From the NCBI GenBank assembly GCA_902783435.1, contig CACZQV010000013.1, positions 1 to 15,474 on the forward strand: 15,474 bases of DNA, in the 5' to 3' direction. A model generated the notes under the pieces. That model did no database searches, was not told the origin of the DNA, and saw only the letters and a program-made list of their open reading frames with translations. Shown here one piece after another: positions 1 through 7,011 of the stretch. The position numbers and the translations under genes were made by a program. This DNA is from an uncultured Erysipelotrichaceae bacterium (GTDB lineage: Bacteria; Bacillota_I; Bacilli_A; RF39; UBA660). Every line of letters begins with the position of its first letter. The first letter of the stretch is position 1.

Positions 1-1
1 A

Positions 2-715
2 GAAATAAGAGGAAAATATAAAGGATCATTTTTAGGAATATTATGGTCATTTATAAATCCATTATTACAAGTTGCAGTATATGCAATAGTTTTTCCATAC
101 ATAATGAGAGTTAAAACAGATAATTACCTACAATACCTAATCGCAGGTATTATTCCATGGACTTTCTTCACAACTGTCTTAAATCAAGGAATGATTACTG
201 TTAGAATGAATGCAGGTATTATAAAAAAAGTTTATTTTCCAAGAGAAATATTACCAATATCAGTAGCTTTATCTGGATTAGTTAATTTCTTTATTAGTTG
301 TATTATAATACTTTTATTCTGTATATTTGGAGGTGTTGGAGTAAGTTGGCATTTAGCATTATTACCAGTGTTTGCTATAATACAATTCTTCTTAACACTA
401 GGTATAGTAATGGCTTTAAGTGCTATAAATATTTATATAAAAGATACTGAATATTTAGTTAATTTCTTAGTAAATATGTTATTCTATGGAACACCAATTT
501 TATATCCAGTAACATTATTCCCAGAAAGATTTAGATGGATATTATATATGAATCCATTAACTGAATTAATAAATGCTTATAGAGATATATTTATATATCA
601 TCAATTACCAGGGTTAAATGCAATAGGATATTTAATAGGTATAACTATTATAATATTCTTTATAGGACTTGCAATATTTAGAAAACTTGAAAAAGGTTTT
701 GCAGAGGAGGTTTAG
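2..715 (+). CDS. ABC-2 type polysaccharide/teichoic acid export permease, 3' part (5' end outside window)
   Basis: Membrane subunit of an ABC exporter that moves lipid-linked polysaccharide or teichoic acid across the cytoplasmic membrane (TagG/Wzm/RgpC type). The frame is open from base 2, so the gene begins outside the window; the ATG at 104 is internal. The first visible residues (EIRGKYKGSFLGILWSFINP) are the typical cytoplasmic entry helix and first membrane span of the ABC2_membrane family. Further spans follow, with the family-typical segment FYGTPILYPVTLFPERFRWI and then a conserved YMNPLTELINAYRDIF stretch. The C-terminus is FRKLEKGFAEEV. It stops one base before the next gene, so the two are cotranscribed. 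The partner ATPase (TagH/Wzt) is not in the window and may lie upstream. The family is clear; the exported polymer cannot be read from the sequence. Confidence 0.9.
   Translation, partial: EIRGKYKGSFLGILWSFINPLLQVAVYAIVFPYIMRVKTDNYLQYLIAGIIPWTFFTTVLNQGMITVRMNAGIIKKVYFPREILPISVALSGLVNFFISCIIILLFCIFGGVGVSWHLALLPVFAIIQFFLTLGIVMALSAINIYIKDTEYLVNFLVNMLFYGTPILYPVTLFPERFRWILYMNPLTELINAYRDIFIYHQLPGLNAIGYLIGITIIIFFIGLAIFRKLEKGFAEEV
704..710 (+). promoter_or_regulatory. Ribosome binding site that fixes the glycosyltransferase start
   Basis: GAGGAGG lies six bases before the ATG at 717, inside the last codons of the permease gene. An in-frame ATG at 669 has no comparable site and would add 16 residues overlapping the permease gene, so 717 is preferred. 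Confidence 0.8.
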
Positions 716-716
716 A

Positions 717-2855
717 ATGAAATCAGATATTTATAAGGTAGAAGATAAGGGAATAACCGGTATTAATAATCCCTTATTTACAATTAAGTTTAGTACTAAA
801 CTTAAAAATATTAAAATAGAAGTATTATTAGATGATAAAAAAAGTGAAGATTTTGAACTTTTTCAATTAGGCGATAATGTAACTTACGTAGTAACTTTAA
901 AATGTAGTAAAAAAACTAAAAATATAAAAGTTATACTAATTGATAAAAAAGAAAAATATGAATTATGTAATGTAAAAAACAATGTTTTTATAAGAATAGG
1001 TAATAAAGTAGGTGGCACTTTAAAAAAAGGATTTGTAAAAACAAAAATCTTTTGTCATGTTTTAAGAAAAGGTACAGTTTTTATGTGGAAAGAATATCAC
1101 TTTCTAGTACCTCCAAAAATGATAAAGAAGTATTATAAAGATTTCAAAAATAGTATAAGAGGTGGAGATTTAAGATTCTATGATCCATTTAATAGTGTTG
1201 AATATAATAAATGGTTATCTAAAAATCAAACAGTAACTTCATATGAAAAAATGAAATATGAACCACTTATTTCAATATTAATACCAGTTTATAATATTGA
1301 AAAAAAATATTTAGAAGAATGTTTAGACTCAATATTAAAACAAAATTATAGTAACTTTGAAGTTTGTTTAGTAGATGATTGTTCTACAAAAGAAGAAACA
1401 AAAGAAACATTAGAAAAATATGCAAAACTAGATAAAAGAATAAGAGTTAAATATCGTAAAGAAAATGGACATATATCAAAGACAACTAACGATGCTTTAG
1501 CTATGGCTAAAGGTGAATTTATTGCCTTAATGGATGATGATGATTTACTAACAGAAGATGCTTTATTTGAAAATATTAAAGTATTAAATGAAAATAAGAA
1601 ACTTGATTTTATATATTCTGATGAAGATAAAATGTCTCCTAACGGAACATTATGTGATCCTCATTTTAAAGCTGATTTTTCACCAGATACTTTATTAAGC
1701 TTAAATTATATTTGTCATTTTGTAGTAATAAGAAAAAAATTAGTAGAAGAAGTAGGTGGATTTACAGTAGGGTTAGAAGGTGCTCAAGATCATGATCTAT
1801 TCTTAAGAGTAACTGAAAAGACTAATAATATATATCATATACCTAAAATACTATATCATTGGAGAATGGTTGAAGGTTCTACTTCAATGACAATTTCAAA
1901 CAAATCATATGCTACTGATAAAGGAAAAATAGCTATAGAAAATGCTTTAAAAAGAAGAAAAATTAATGGTCATGTGGAAAAAGACAAAGTAAGTACATAT
2001 TATAGGGTAGTTTATGACATAAAAAAAGAGCCACTAGTATCAATTATTATACCTACTAGAGACTATCTTGATATCACAAAAAATTGTGTAGATTCTATCT
2101 ATGAAAAAACTACTTATAAAAATTTTGAAATTATTATCGCAAATAATGATAGTAAAGAAAAAGAAACATTAGATTTCTTTAAAGAATATTCTAAGAAATA
2201 TAAAAATTTCAAAGTTGTAGATTGTATTATGGAATTTAATTATTCAAAAATAAATAATATTGCTATAGAAAAATCAAAAGGTGAATATATAGTATTATTA
2301 AACAATGATACAGAAATAATTACACCTGAATGGTTAACACTTATGGTTGGTTATGCAATGCAAAAGCATATTGGATGCGTAGGTGCAAAACTATTATATC
2401 CAGATGATCTTACAGTACAACATGCTGGTGTAATATTAGGCCTTGGTGGAGTTGCATCACATGCATATGTAGGTGAAGAAAGAGAAACATTAGGAATGTA
2501 TGGAAGACTAAGAGTTCCATATGATTATGCAGGAAACACAGCTGCATGTCTTGTAGTTAGTAAGAAAAAATATAATGAAGTAAAAGGTTTAAATGAAGAT
2601 TTAAAAGTTGCTTATAATGATGTTGATTTTAATTTAAAATTACTAAAAAAAGGATATTATAACGTAACATTACCACAAGTGGAATTAATTCATTATGAAT
2701 CAAAAAGTAGAGGTTTAGATACGTCAAGTGAAAAATATCAAAGATTCCTACAAGAATCAAAATACATGTGGGATCATTGGGAACCATTAATGAAAAATGA
2801 TCCATTCTATAATCCAAACTTTGCTAAAAAAATGTGGTTTAAATTAGATAAATAA
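717..2855 (+). CDS. Glycosyltransferase with two tandem GT2 domains (712 aa)
   Basis: Cytoplasmic glycosyltransferase that probably adds sugars to a lipid-linked surface glycan before export by the adjacent ABC transporter. Residues 1 to about 180 are a non-GT N-terminal region with no motif I recognise. The first GT-A domain starts near residue 183 (PLISILIPVYN), with VDDCS and the acidic MDDDD cluster at 272-276. The second starts near residue 439 (PLVSIIIPTRD), with NND at 529-531 in place of an aspartate-rich motif and HYES at 659-662. That pairing resembles the large multidomain GTs of rhamnan and O-antigen clusters (RgpF/WsaE-like, from family memory). There are no membrane spans. It follows the permease gene by one base and ends just before a strong terminator, so it is the last gene of its operon. 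The sugar and acceptor are unknown. Confidence 0.9.
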   Translation: MKSDIYKVEDKGITGINNPLFTIKFSTKLKNIKIEVLLDDKKSEDFELFQLGDNVTYVVTLKCSKKTKNIKVILIDKKEKYELCNVKNNVFIRIGNKVGGTLKKGFVKTKIFCHVLRKGTVFMWKEYHFLVPPKMIKKYYKDFKNSIRGGDLRFYDPFNSVEYNKWLSKNQTVTSYEKMKYEPLISILIPVYNIEKKYLEECLDSILKQNYSNFEVCLVDDCSTKEETKETLEKYAKLDKRIRVKYRKENGHISKTTNDALAMAKGEFIALMDDDDLLTEDALFENIKVLNENKKLDFIYSDEDKMSPNGTLCDPHFKADFSPDTLLSLNYICHFVVIRKKLVEEVGGFTVGLEGAQDHDLFLRVTEKTNNIYHIPKILYHWRMVEGSTSMTISNKSYATDKGKIAIENALKRRKINGHVEKDKVSTYYRVVYDIKKEPLVSIIIPTRDYLDITKNCVDSIYEKTTYKNFEIIIANNDSKEKETLDFFKEYSKKYKNFKVVDCIMEFNYSKINNIAIEKSKGEYIVLLNNDTEIITPEWLTLMVGYAMQKHIGCVGAKLLYPDDLTVQHAGVILGLGGVASHAYVGEERETLGMYGRLRVPYDYAGNTAACLVVSKKKYNEVKGLNEDLKVAYNDVDFNLKLLKKGYYNVTLPQVELIHYESKSRGLDTSSEKYQRFLQESKYMWDHWEPLMKNDPFYNPNFAKKMWFKLDK

Positions 2856-2856
2856 T

Positions 2857-2886
2857 AAAAAAGAATAATAATTATTATTCTTTTTT
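2857..2886. terminator. Bidirectional intrinsic terminator, perfect 30-base palindrome
   Basis: The arms AAAAAAGAATAATAA and TTATTATTCTTTTTT are exact reverse complements with no loop bases between them. T-runs flank the structure on either strand, so it can end transcription both from the glycosyltransferase (plus) and from the convergent acyltransferase (minus). Its last base is the final base of the acyltransferase stop codon. Confidence 0.8.
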
Positions 2887-3986
2887 TATTTAACAATTTT
2901 TGAATATATATACTTATATAAAATAGATAATCCAATAGTTGAGATTAAATATACTATTGGTAAAAAATAATATATTGGAGTAATAAATAATTTATATTTT
3001 ACTAAAAAATGATAAGTAATTTCTATTAAAGGTAAATGAATAATATAAATATAAAAACTAATATTACCTAGATAGAGATTAATACTATTAGATAAGAATT
3101 TACTTATAATACCTTTATCAAAAGAAAAAATATAAATAGTAAATAGAGAAATAAAAATATAAATAGAATAAGAAATCATAGTAGATAAATAATCAATATT
3201 AAGAATACTTCCTATTTTTTTTGAAATAGTAGGAGTAAAAATAAATAATATTAAAAATAAAATAATAGAAACAATTTCTAATAAACTATTGTTACTTTTA
3301 TGCTTATCTTTAAATAACAAATAAATATTTGCTAATAAAATACCAAGATAGTATTGAAAAATACGTAAAAATGGAGAACAATACATTAAACTAATTTTAT
3401 ATTTATCGCCAACAAATTTAAGAATAATAAAAAGTAAAATTATATAAATAACATAAATAATAAACATCTTAATAATATTACTTTTTAGAGAATCTTTATT
3501 TTTATAATTTAAATGCAATAAGAAAGGAGTACAAAGATATATTATAAATAAACTAGATAAAAACCATGCTGCACCATTAAAAGACTGATTAATATCTTGT
3601 ATAGGTATTAATGTTTGAATTAAAGAAATACATAAAATTAATTTCTTAATATTAGAAATTAAATGACTAATTTCGAAAGAACTTAAATATTGCAAAAAAA
3701 CAAACATAATAATTATACTTATTATATAAATAGGATATATTTTGATTATTCTTTTTTTAATAAAATTGAAATAGGTTTTTAAAGTGATTTTTTTAAACTT
3801 TTCACCATATCCTAGTCGTATTACAAATCCAGATAATATAAAAAAGAATGTTACTCCAATTGCACCATTACTAAAATATTTACTATAAATATTAGACAAA
3901 ACAGGAATATTTTGTATAAAAAATAAATGTGTAACAAATATTAGTAAAATAATATAAAAACGTAACGATTGTAATGACTTTATCAT
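2886..3986 (-). CDS. Membrane acyltransferase, family 3 (OafA/WecH-like)
   Basis: Predicted integral-membrane O-acyltransferase that transfers acyl (often acetyl) groups to extracytoplasmic sugars or cell-wall polymers. The protein is 366 residues and mostly hydrophobic, with about ten potential membrane spans. Family features include the N-terminal SLRF segment, His20 at the end of the first span (IFVTH), and GAIGVTFFFILSGF at 41-54. The start at 3986 is chosen because GAAAGGA lies eight bases upstream; an in-frame ATG at 4061 would add 25 residues and run through the promoter region. The gene is opposite in direction to every neighbour and has its own promoter and terminator, so it behaves as an independent cassette within a glycan locus. 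In three 60-base samples I counted only 13-22% G+C. The substrate is unknown; decoration of the locally made polymer is inferred. Confidence 0.88.
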   Translation of the reverse strand: MIKSLQSLRFYIILLIFVTHLFFIQNIPVLSNIYSKYFSNGAIGVTFFFILSGFVIRLGYGEKFKKITLKTYFNFIKKRIIKIYPIYIISIIIMFVFLQYLSSFEISHLISNIKKLILCISLIQTLIPIQDINQSFNGAAWFLSSLFIIYLCTPFLLHLNYKNKDSLKSNIIKMFIIYVIYIILLFIILKFVGDKYKISLMYCSPFLRIFQYYLGILLANIYLLFKDKHKSNNSLLEIVSIILFLILFIFTPTISKKIGSILNIDYLSTMISYSIYIFISLFTIYIFSFDKGIISKFLSNSINLYLGNISFYIYIIHLPLIEITYHFLVKYKLFITPIYYFLPIVYLISTIGLSILYKYIYSKIVK

Positions 3987-4017
3987 ATAAATAATCCTTT
4001 CTATAATAACTAATAAA

Positions 4018-4054
4018 ATTATAACATATTTTTTATAAAAATATATGTTATAAT
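4018..4054. promoter_or_regulatory. Symmetrical divergent promoter pair
   Basis: A perfect 12-base inverted repeat (ATTATAACATAT at 4018-4029; ATATGTTATAAT at 4043-4054) is separated by 13 bases. Each arm carries an extended -10 element TGTTATAAT, reading outward: 4046-4054 towards the membrane glycosyltransferase at 4077, and 4026-4018 on the minus strand towards the acyltransferase at 3986. Neither has a convincing -35 box. Because the -10 elements are only 25 bases apart, polymerases at the two promoters should exclude each other. Confidence 0.65.
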
Positions 4055-4076
4055 AAAACAAGAAAGGTCGTGTATT

Positions 4077-5579
4077 ATGAAAAAATTTATTATAAAAAAT
4101 AAAATTATATTTTTTTGTTTTTTTGTAGCCTTATTAACACTTTACTTTTGCTCGAAAAATTCGCCGCACTATCCAATGAATGATTGGGTAGATGTAAATG
4201 CCTTTTTTACAATGGCAAGAAGTTGGTTACATGGTATAATCCCATATAAGGATCTATTTGAACAAAAAGGACCAGTATTATATTTGATTTATATGATTGG
4301 TGCGATTATAACTAGTAAATCTTTCTTAGGAGTATTTATAGTGGAAGTAGTATTCTATACAACATTTGCTTATTTAATAGGTAAAATATCTGATTTATAC
4401 TTAAAAAAAGAATTTAAATATATAATAATTCCTCTAATATTAACATTCATTGCATCTAGTACTGCCTTTGCTCATGGAGGTAGTGCAGAAGAATTTATAT
4501 TACCAATGATAACACTATTCTTATACAATATATTAAAGTTTTTTAAAGAAAAAAAATTATCAAGAAAGAATTTAATATTACTTGGGGTAGTTGCAGGATT
4601 AATTGCATTAACAAAATATACATTGTTAGGGTTACCATTTATATTTATGACTTCAGTATTTTTTATATATGTTTTTGAAAAAGAGTATAAAAAAGCAATC
4701 ATGAATTGTATATATTTTTTAATTGGAATGTCATTTCCAATAATTATAATATTAGGCTATTTTTTATTAACACACGCATTAACGGAGTTCATACAAGAAT
4801 ATATATTAATAAATATCAAGTATTATGGAGAATCTTATACATTAATTGAAAGATTTGAAAAAATGGGAAAGATTTTATATGATATAATATCAAAAAATCA
4901 AATATATATATATTTACTATTAATTACTAATATATTACTTTTATTTACAAAAGTAATATTAAAAACTATAAAAGAAAAAATAATATATGCATTAATGATA
5001 AGCTTTACAGTGTTGGGTATTTATTGGGGATGTAAAATATATCCGTATTACTTCTTAGAGATTGAATTATTTCTTATTTTACCAATAATATATATCTTTA
5101 AATTGGTTGAAAATAAAATAAAATTTAATAAGTTTAATAAAGTATTAACTATTGCATTAGTATTAATAATAAGTATCATTAATATTAATAGTTTTCAATA
5201 CAAGTCATTTTCAAAAGTAAAGAAAAAAGATTTAGTACAATATAAATTTGCGAAGATAATGAATAAAGAAAAAAATCCTACATTGTTGAACTACCAAGTT
5301 TTAGATTCTGGTTTCTATTATATGGCTAATATTGATCCAACAGTATTTGCTTTTGAAGCACAAAATATTTCTTATTATAAGTATCCATATGTTGCAGATA
5401 ACCAAAACATTGCTATTCTAGAAGGAAAAATAAAATTTGTTATGATTAGAACTTCAAATGGAATTAAAGATATACCAGAATTCGTATATGATAATTATGA
5501 AATAAAAGCAGTAGAAAAACAGGAATTTGAATATGTAAATTTCACTTATATATTATTAAAAAAAATAGAGGAGAAGTAG
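4077..5579 (+). CDS. GT-C superfamily membrane glycosyltransferase (PMT/ArnT-like), 500 aa
   Basis: Probable polyprenyl-phosphate-sugar-dependent transferase acting on the outer face of the cytoplasmic membrane. After a first span (about residues 10-25) comes a loop with the GT-C pattern: Asp36 and Asp39 in MNDWVDVNAFFTMARSW, then DLFEQKGPVLYLIY at 59-72. This acidic-then-KGP arrangement is typical of the GT39/ArnT-like group. About ten spans follow, then an approximately 110-residue hydrophilic C-terminal domain. It starts a three-gene operon with the GT2 gene at 5581 (one base between them) and the GtrA gene. Its first residues, MKKFIIKNKIIF, nearly match those of the membrane protein at 7012. 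A TATAAT promoter lies 22 bases upstream, with AGAAAGG as ribosome binding site. The acceptor (teichoic acid, glycan or protein) is unknown. Confidence 0.8.
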   Translation: MKKFIIKNKIIFFCFFVALLTLYFCSKNSPHYPMNDWVDVNAFFTMARSWLHGIIPYKDLFEQKGPVLYLIYMIGAIITSKSFLGVFIVEVVFYTTFAYLIGKISDLYLKKEFKYIIIPLILTFIASSTAFAHGGSAEEFILPMITLFLYNILKFFKEKKLSRKNLILLGVVAGLIALTKYTLLGLPFIFMTSVFFIYVFEKEYKKAIMNCIYFLIGMSFPIIIILGYFLLTHALTEFIQEYILINIKYYGESYTLIERFEKMGKILYDIISKNQIYIYLLLITNILLLFTKVILKTIKEKIIYALMISFTVLGIYWGCKIYPYYFLEIELFLILPIIYIFKLVENKIKFNKFNKVLTIALVLIISIININSFQYKSFSKVKKKDLVQYKFAKIMNKEKNPTLLNYQVLDSGFYYMANIDPTVFAFEAQNISYYKYPYVADNQNIAILEGKIKFVMIRTSNGIKDIPEFVYDNYEIKAVEKQEFEYVNFTYILLKKIEEK

Positions 5580-5580
5580 T

Positions 5581-6546
5581 ATGATAAAAAAACAAGAAGT
5601 ATTATATTTAGTAATTCCTTGTTATAATGAGGAAGAAGTATTAGAAGAAACAACAAGACAATTAAAAATTAAAATGGAAAAATTAATTAAAGATAAAATT
5701 ATCAGTGATAAAAGTAGAGTAATGTATGTAAATGATGGTTCTCGTGATAAGACTTGGGAATTAATAGAAGAAATAAATAAAAAAGAAAAATACTTTACAG
5801 GTATATCACTATCTAGAAACAGGGGTCATCAAAATGCTCTTTTAGGTGGATTAATGACAGCTAAAAAGTATGCTGACATCGTTATTAGTATGGATGCTGA
5901 TTTACAAGATGATATTAATGCCATAGATGAAATGTTAGAAAAATATTATGGTGGTTGTGATATTGTTTATGGTGTTAGAAGTGCTAGAAAAAAAGATACA
6001 TTCTTTAAAAGAGTTACTGCTGAAGGTTTCTATAAATTTATGAAAGCTTTAGGAGTTGATTGTGTATATAATCATGCTGATTATAGATTAACTTCTAAAA
6101 GAGTTTTAGATGAATTTGAAAAATTTAAAGAAGTGAATTTATTCTTAAGAGGAATGTTCCCATTAGTAGGATTTAAATCAGATATAGTTTATTATGAACG
6201 TAATGAAAGATTTGCTGGTGAATCAAAATATCCATTAAAGAAAATGTTAAATTTTGCTTGGGATGGAATTACATCATTTAGCGTTAAACCATTAAGACTA
6301 ATTGCTAGTATTGGTTTTTTTCTTACACTAATAGGTGTAGGTATTGGAATATATGCTATAGTAGCATTAATATTAAAAATTAAATTATCTAGTTGGATAC
6401 TTCTTTTAATATCAATATGGTTAGTTGGAGGATTAAATATGATAAGTATTGGAATAGTAGGAGAATATATTGGAAAGATTTATAGTGAAACTAAAGCTAG
6501 ACCGAGATTTATTATTTCAAAAAATTTAAATGAAAGCGAAAAGTAA
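5581..6546 (+). CDS. GtrB-like polyprenyl-phosphate glycosyltransferase (GT2, membrane-anchored)
   Basis: Transfers a sugar from a nucleotide donor to undecaprenyl phosphate on the cytoplasmic face, making the donor for the GT-C enzyme. The 321-residue length and layout match GtrB/CsbB/YkcC: a GT-A domain in residues 1-235, then two C-terminal spans (about 239-265 and 270-300). Motifs seen are VIPCYNEEEV near the N-terminus, VNDGSRDKT from residue 50, LSRNRGHQNALLGGL, and the metal-binding DADLQDD at 105-111. The start is one base after the previous stop, with GAGGAG seven bases upstream inside the preceding gene. It is followed almost at once by a GtrA gene, the usual partner. The sugar (glucose, GlcNAc and galactose are all known in the family) cannot be assigned. 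Confidence 0.9.
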   Translation: MIKKQEVLYLVIPCYNEEEVLEETTRQLKIKMEKLIKDKIISDKSRVMYVNDGSRDKTWELIEEINKKEKYFTGISLSRNRGHQNALLGGLMTAKKYADIVISMDADLQDDINAIDEMLEKYYGGCDIVYGVRSARKKDTFFKRVTAEGFYKFMKALGVDCVYNHADYRLTSKRVLDEFEKFKEVNLFLRGMFPLVGFKSDIVYYERNERFAGESKYPLKKMLNFAWDGITSFSVKPLRLIASIGFFLTLIGVGIGIYAIVALILKIKLSSWILLLISIWLVGGLNMISIGIVGEYIGKIYSETKARPRFIISKNLNESEK

Positions 6547-6547
6547 T

Positions 6548-6952
6548 ATGATAGAAAATCTTAAAAATAATAAATTATTAGTACAAATAATTAAATTTGT
6601 AATAGTAGGTGGTATAGCTACTATTATTGATTATATTATATTTTTCTTATTACATGACTTATTAAAAGTACCAACATTACCATCAAATATTGCGTCATTC
6701 TCTATATCTGTTATATATAACTATATTGCGAGCGTTAAATGGGTATTTGATGTAAAAGAAAATGATCCTAAAAAACAATTTATAATATTTATAGTATTAA
6801 GTATTATAGGTTTATTAATAAATACAGCTATAGTATACGTGACTATAGATATACTAAAATGGTGGTCTATAATTGCTAAAGTATTAGCTACAGGAATTGT
6901 AATGGTATTTAATTTTATCACAAGAAAACTATTTTTAGAAAAAAGTAACTAA
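6548..6952 (+). CDS. GtrA family membrane protein (lipid-linked sugar flippase), copy 1
   Basis: Small four-span membrane protein of the GtrA/GtcA family, thought to flip undecaprenyl-phosphate-sugar to the outer leaflet. Visible features are FVIVGGIATIIDYIIFFLL (span 1), a second span ending SVIYNYIASVKWVF, a third (FIIFIVLSIIGLLI), and a fourth leading to the conserved VFNFITRKLFLE terminus. At 134 residues it has normal family length. An ATG at 6530 in the same frame would add six residues and overlap the GT2 gene, but has no purine-rich site before it; 6548, two bases after the GT2 stop, follows GAAAG/GAAAAG. The choice is not certain. The stop codon lies within the terminator stem. Confidence 0.87.
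   Translation: MIENLKNNKLLVQIIKFVIVGGIATIIDYIIFFLLHDLLKVPTLPSNIASFSISVIYNYIASVKWVFDVKENDPKKQFIIFIVLSIIGLLINTAIVYVTIDILKWWSIIAKVLATGIVMVFNFITRKLFLEKSN
6896..6942 (+). repeat. 47-base segment shared with second gtrA gene (copy 1)
   Basis: This segment matches 10578-10624 at 45 of 47 positions. It encodes the C-terminal IVMVFNFITRK-IFLE part of both GtrA proteins, while the rest of the two genes is far more diverged. It indicates common ancestry or local gene conversion. Confidence 0.7.
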
Positions 6953-6970
6953 TTATTTAGCTACTTTTTT
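6939..6970 (+). terminator. Intrinsic terminator after first glycosylation module
   Basis: Arms AAAAAAGTAACTAA (6939-6952) and TTAGCTACTTTTTT (6957-6970) pair with one A-C mismatch and a four-base loop, ending in a run of six T. The 5' arm contains the last codons and stop of the GtrA gene. Confidence 0.75.
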
Positions 6971-6982
6971 CTGTTAAAATAA

Positions 6983-6991
6983 TGATATAAT
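6983..6991 (+). promoter_or_regulatory. Extended -10 promoter for the membrane protein at 7012
   Basis: TGATATAAT lies 20 bases before the ATG at 7012, with no clear -35 box (the region overlaps the preceding terminator). AGAAGAGGA (6995-7003) is the ribosome binding site. The predicted start of transcription falls at or next to that site, giving a very short leader. The same AATGATATAATAA core occurs before 10699. Confidence 0.6.
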
Positions 6992-7011
6992 AATAGAAGA
7001 GGAATGATAAT

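Noticed and set aside
669..716. Upstream start for the tandem glycosyltransferase
   Set aside because: It overlaps the permease gene and has no ribosome binding site, whereas 717 has GAGGAGG at ideal spacing.
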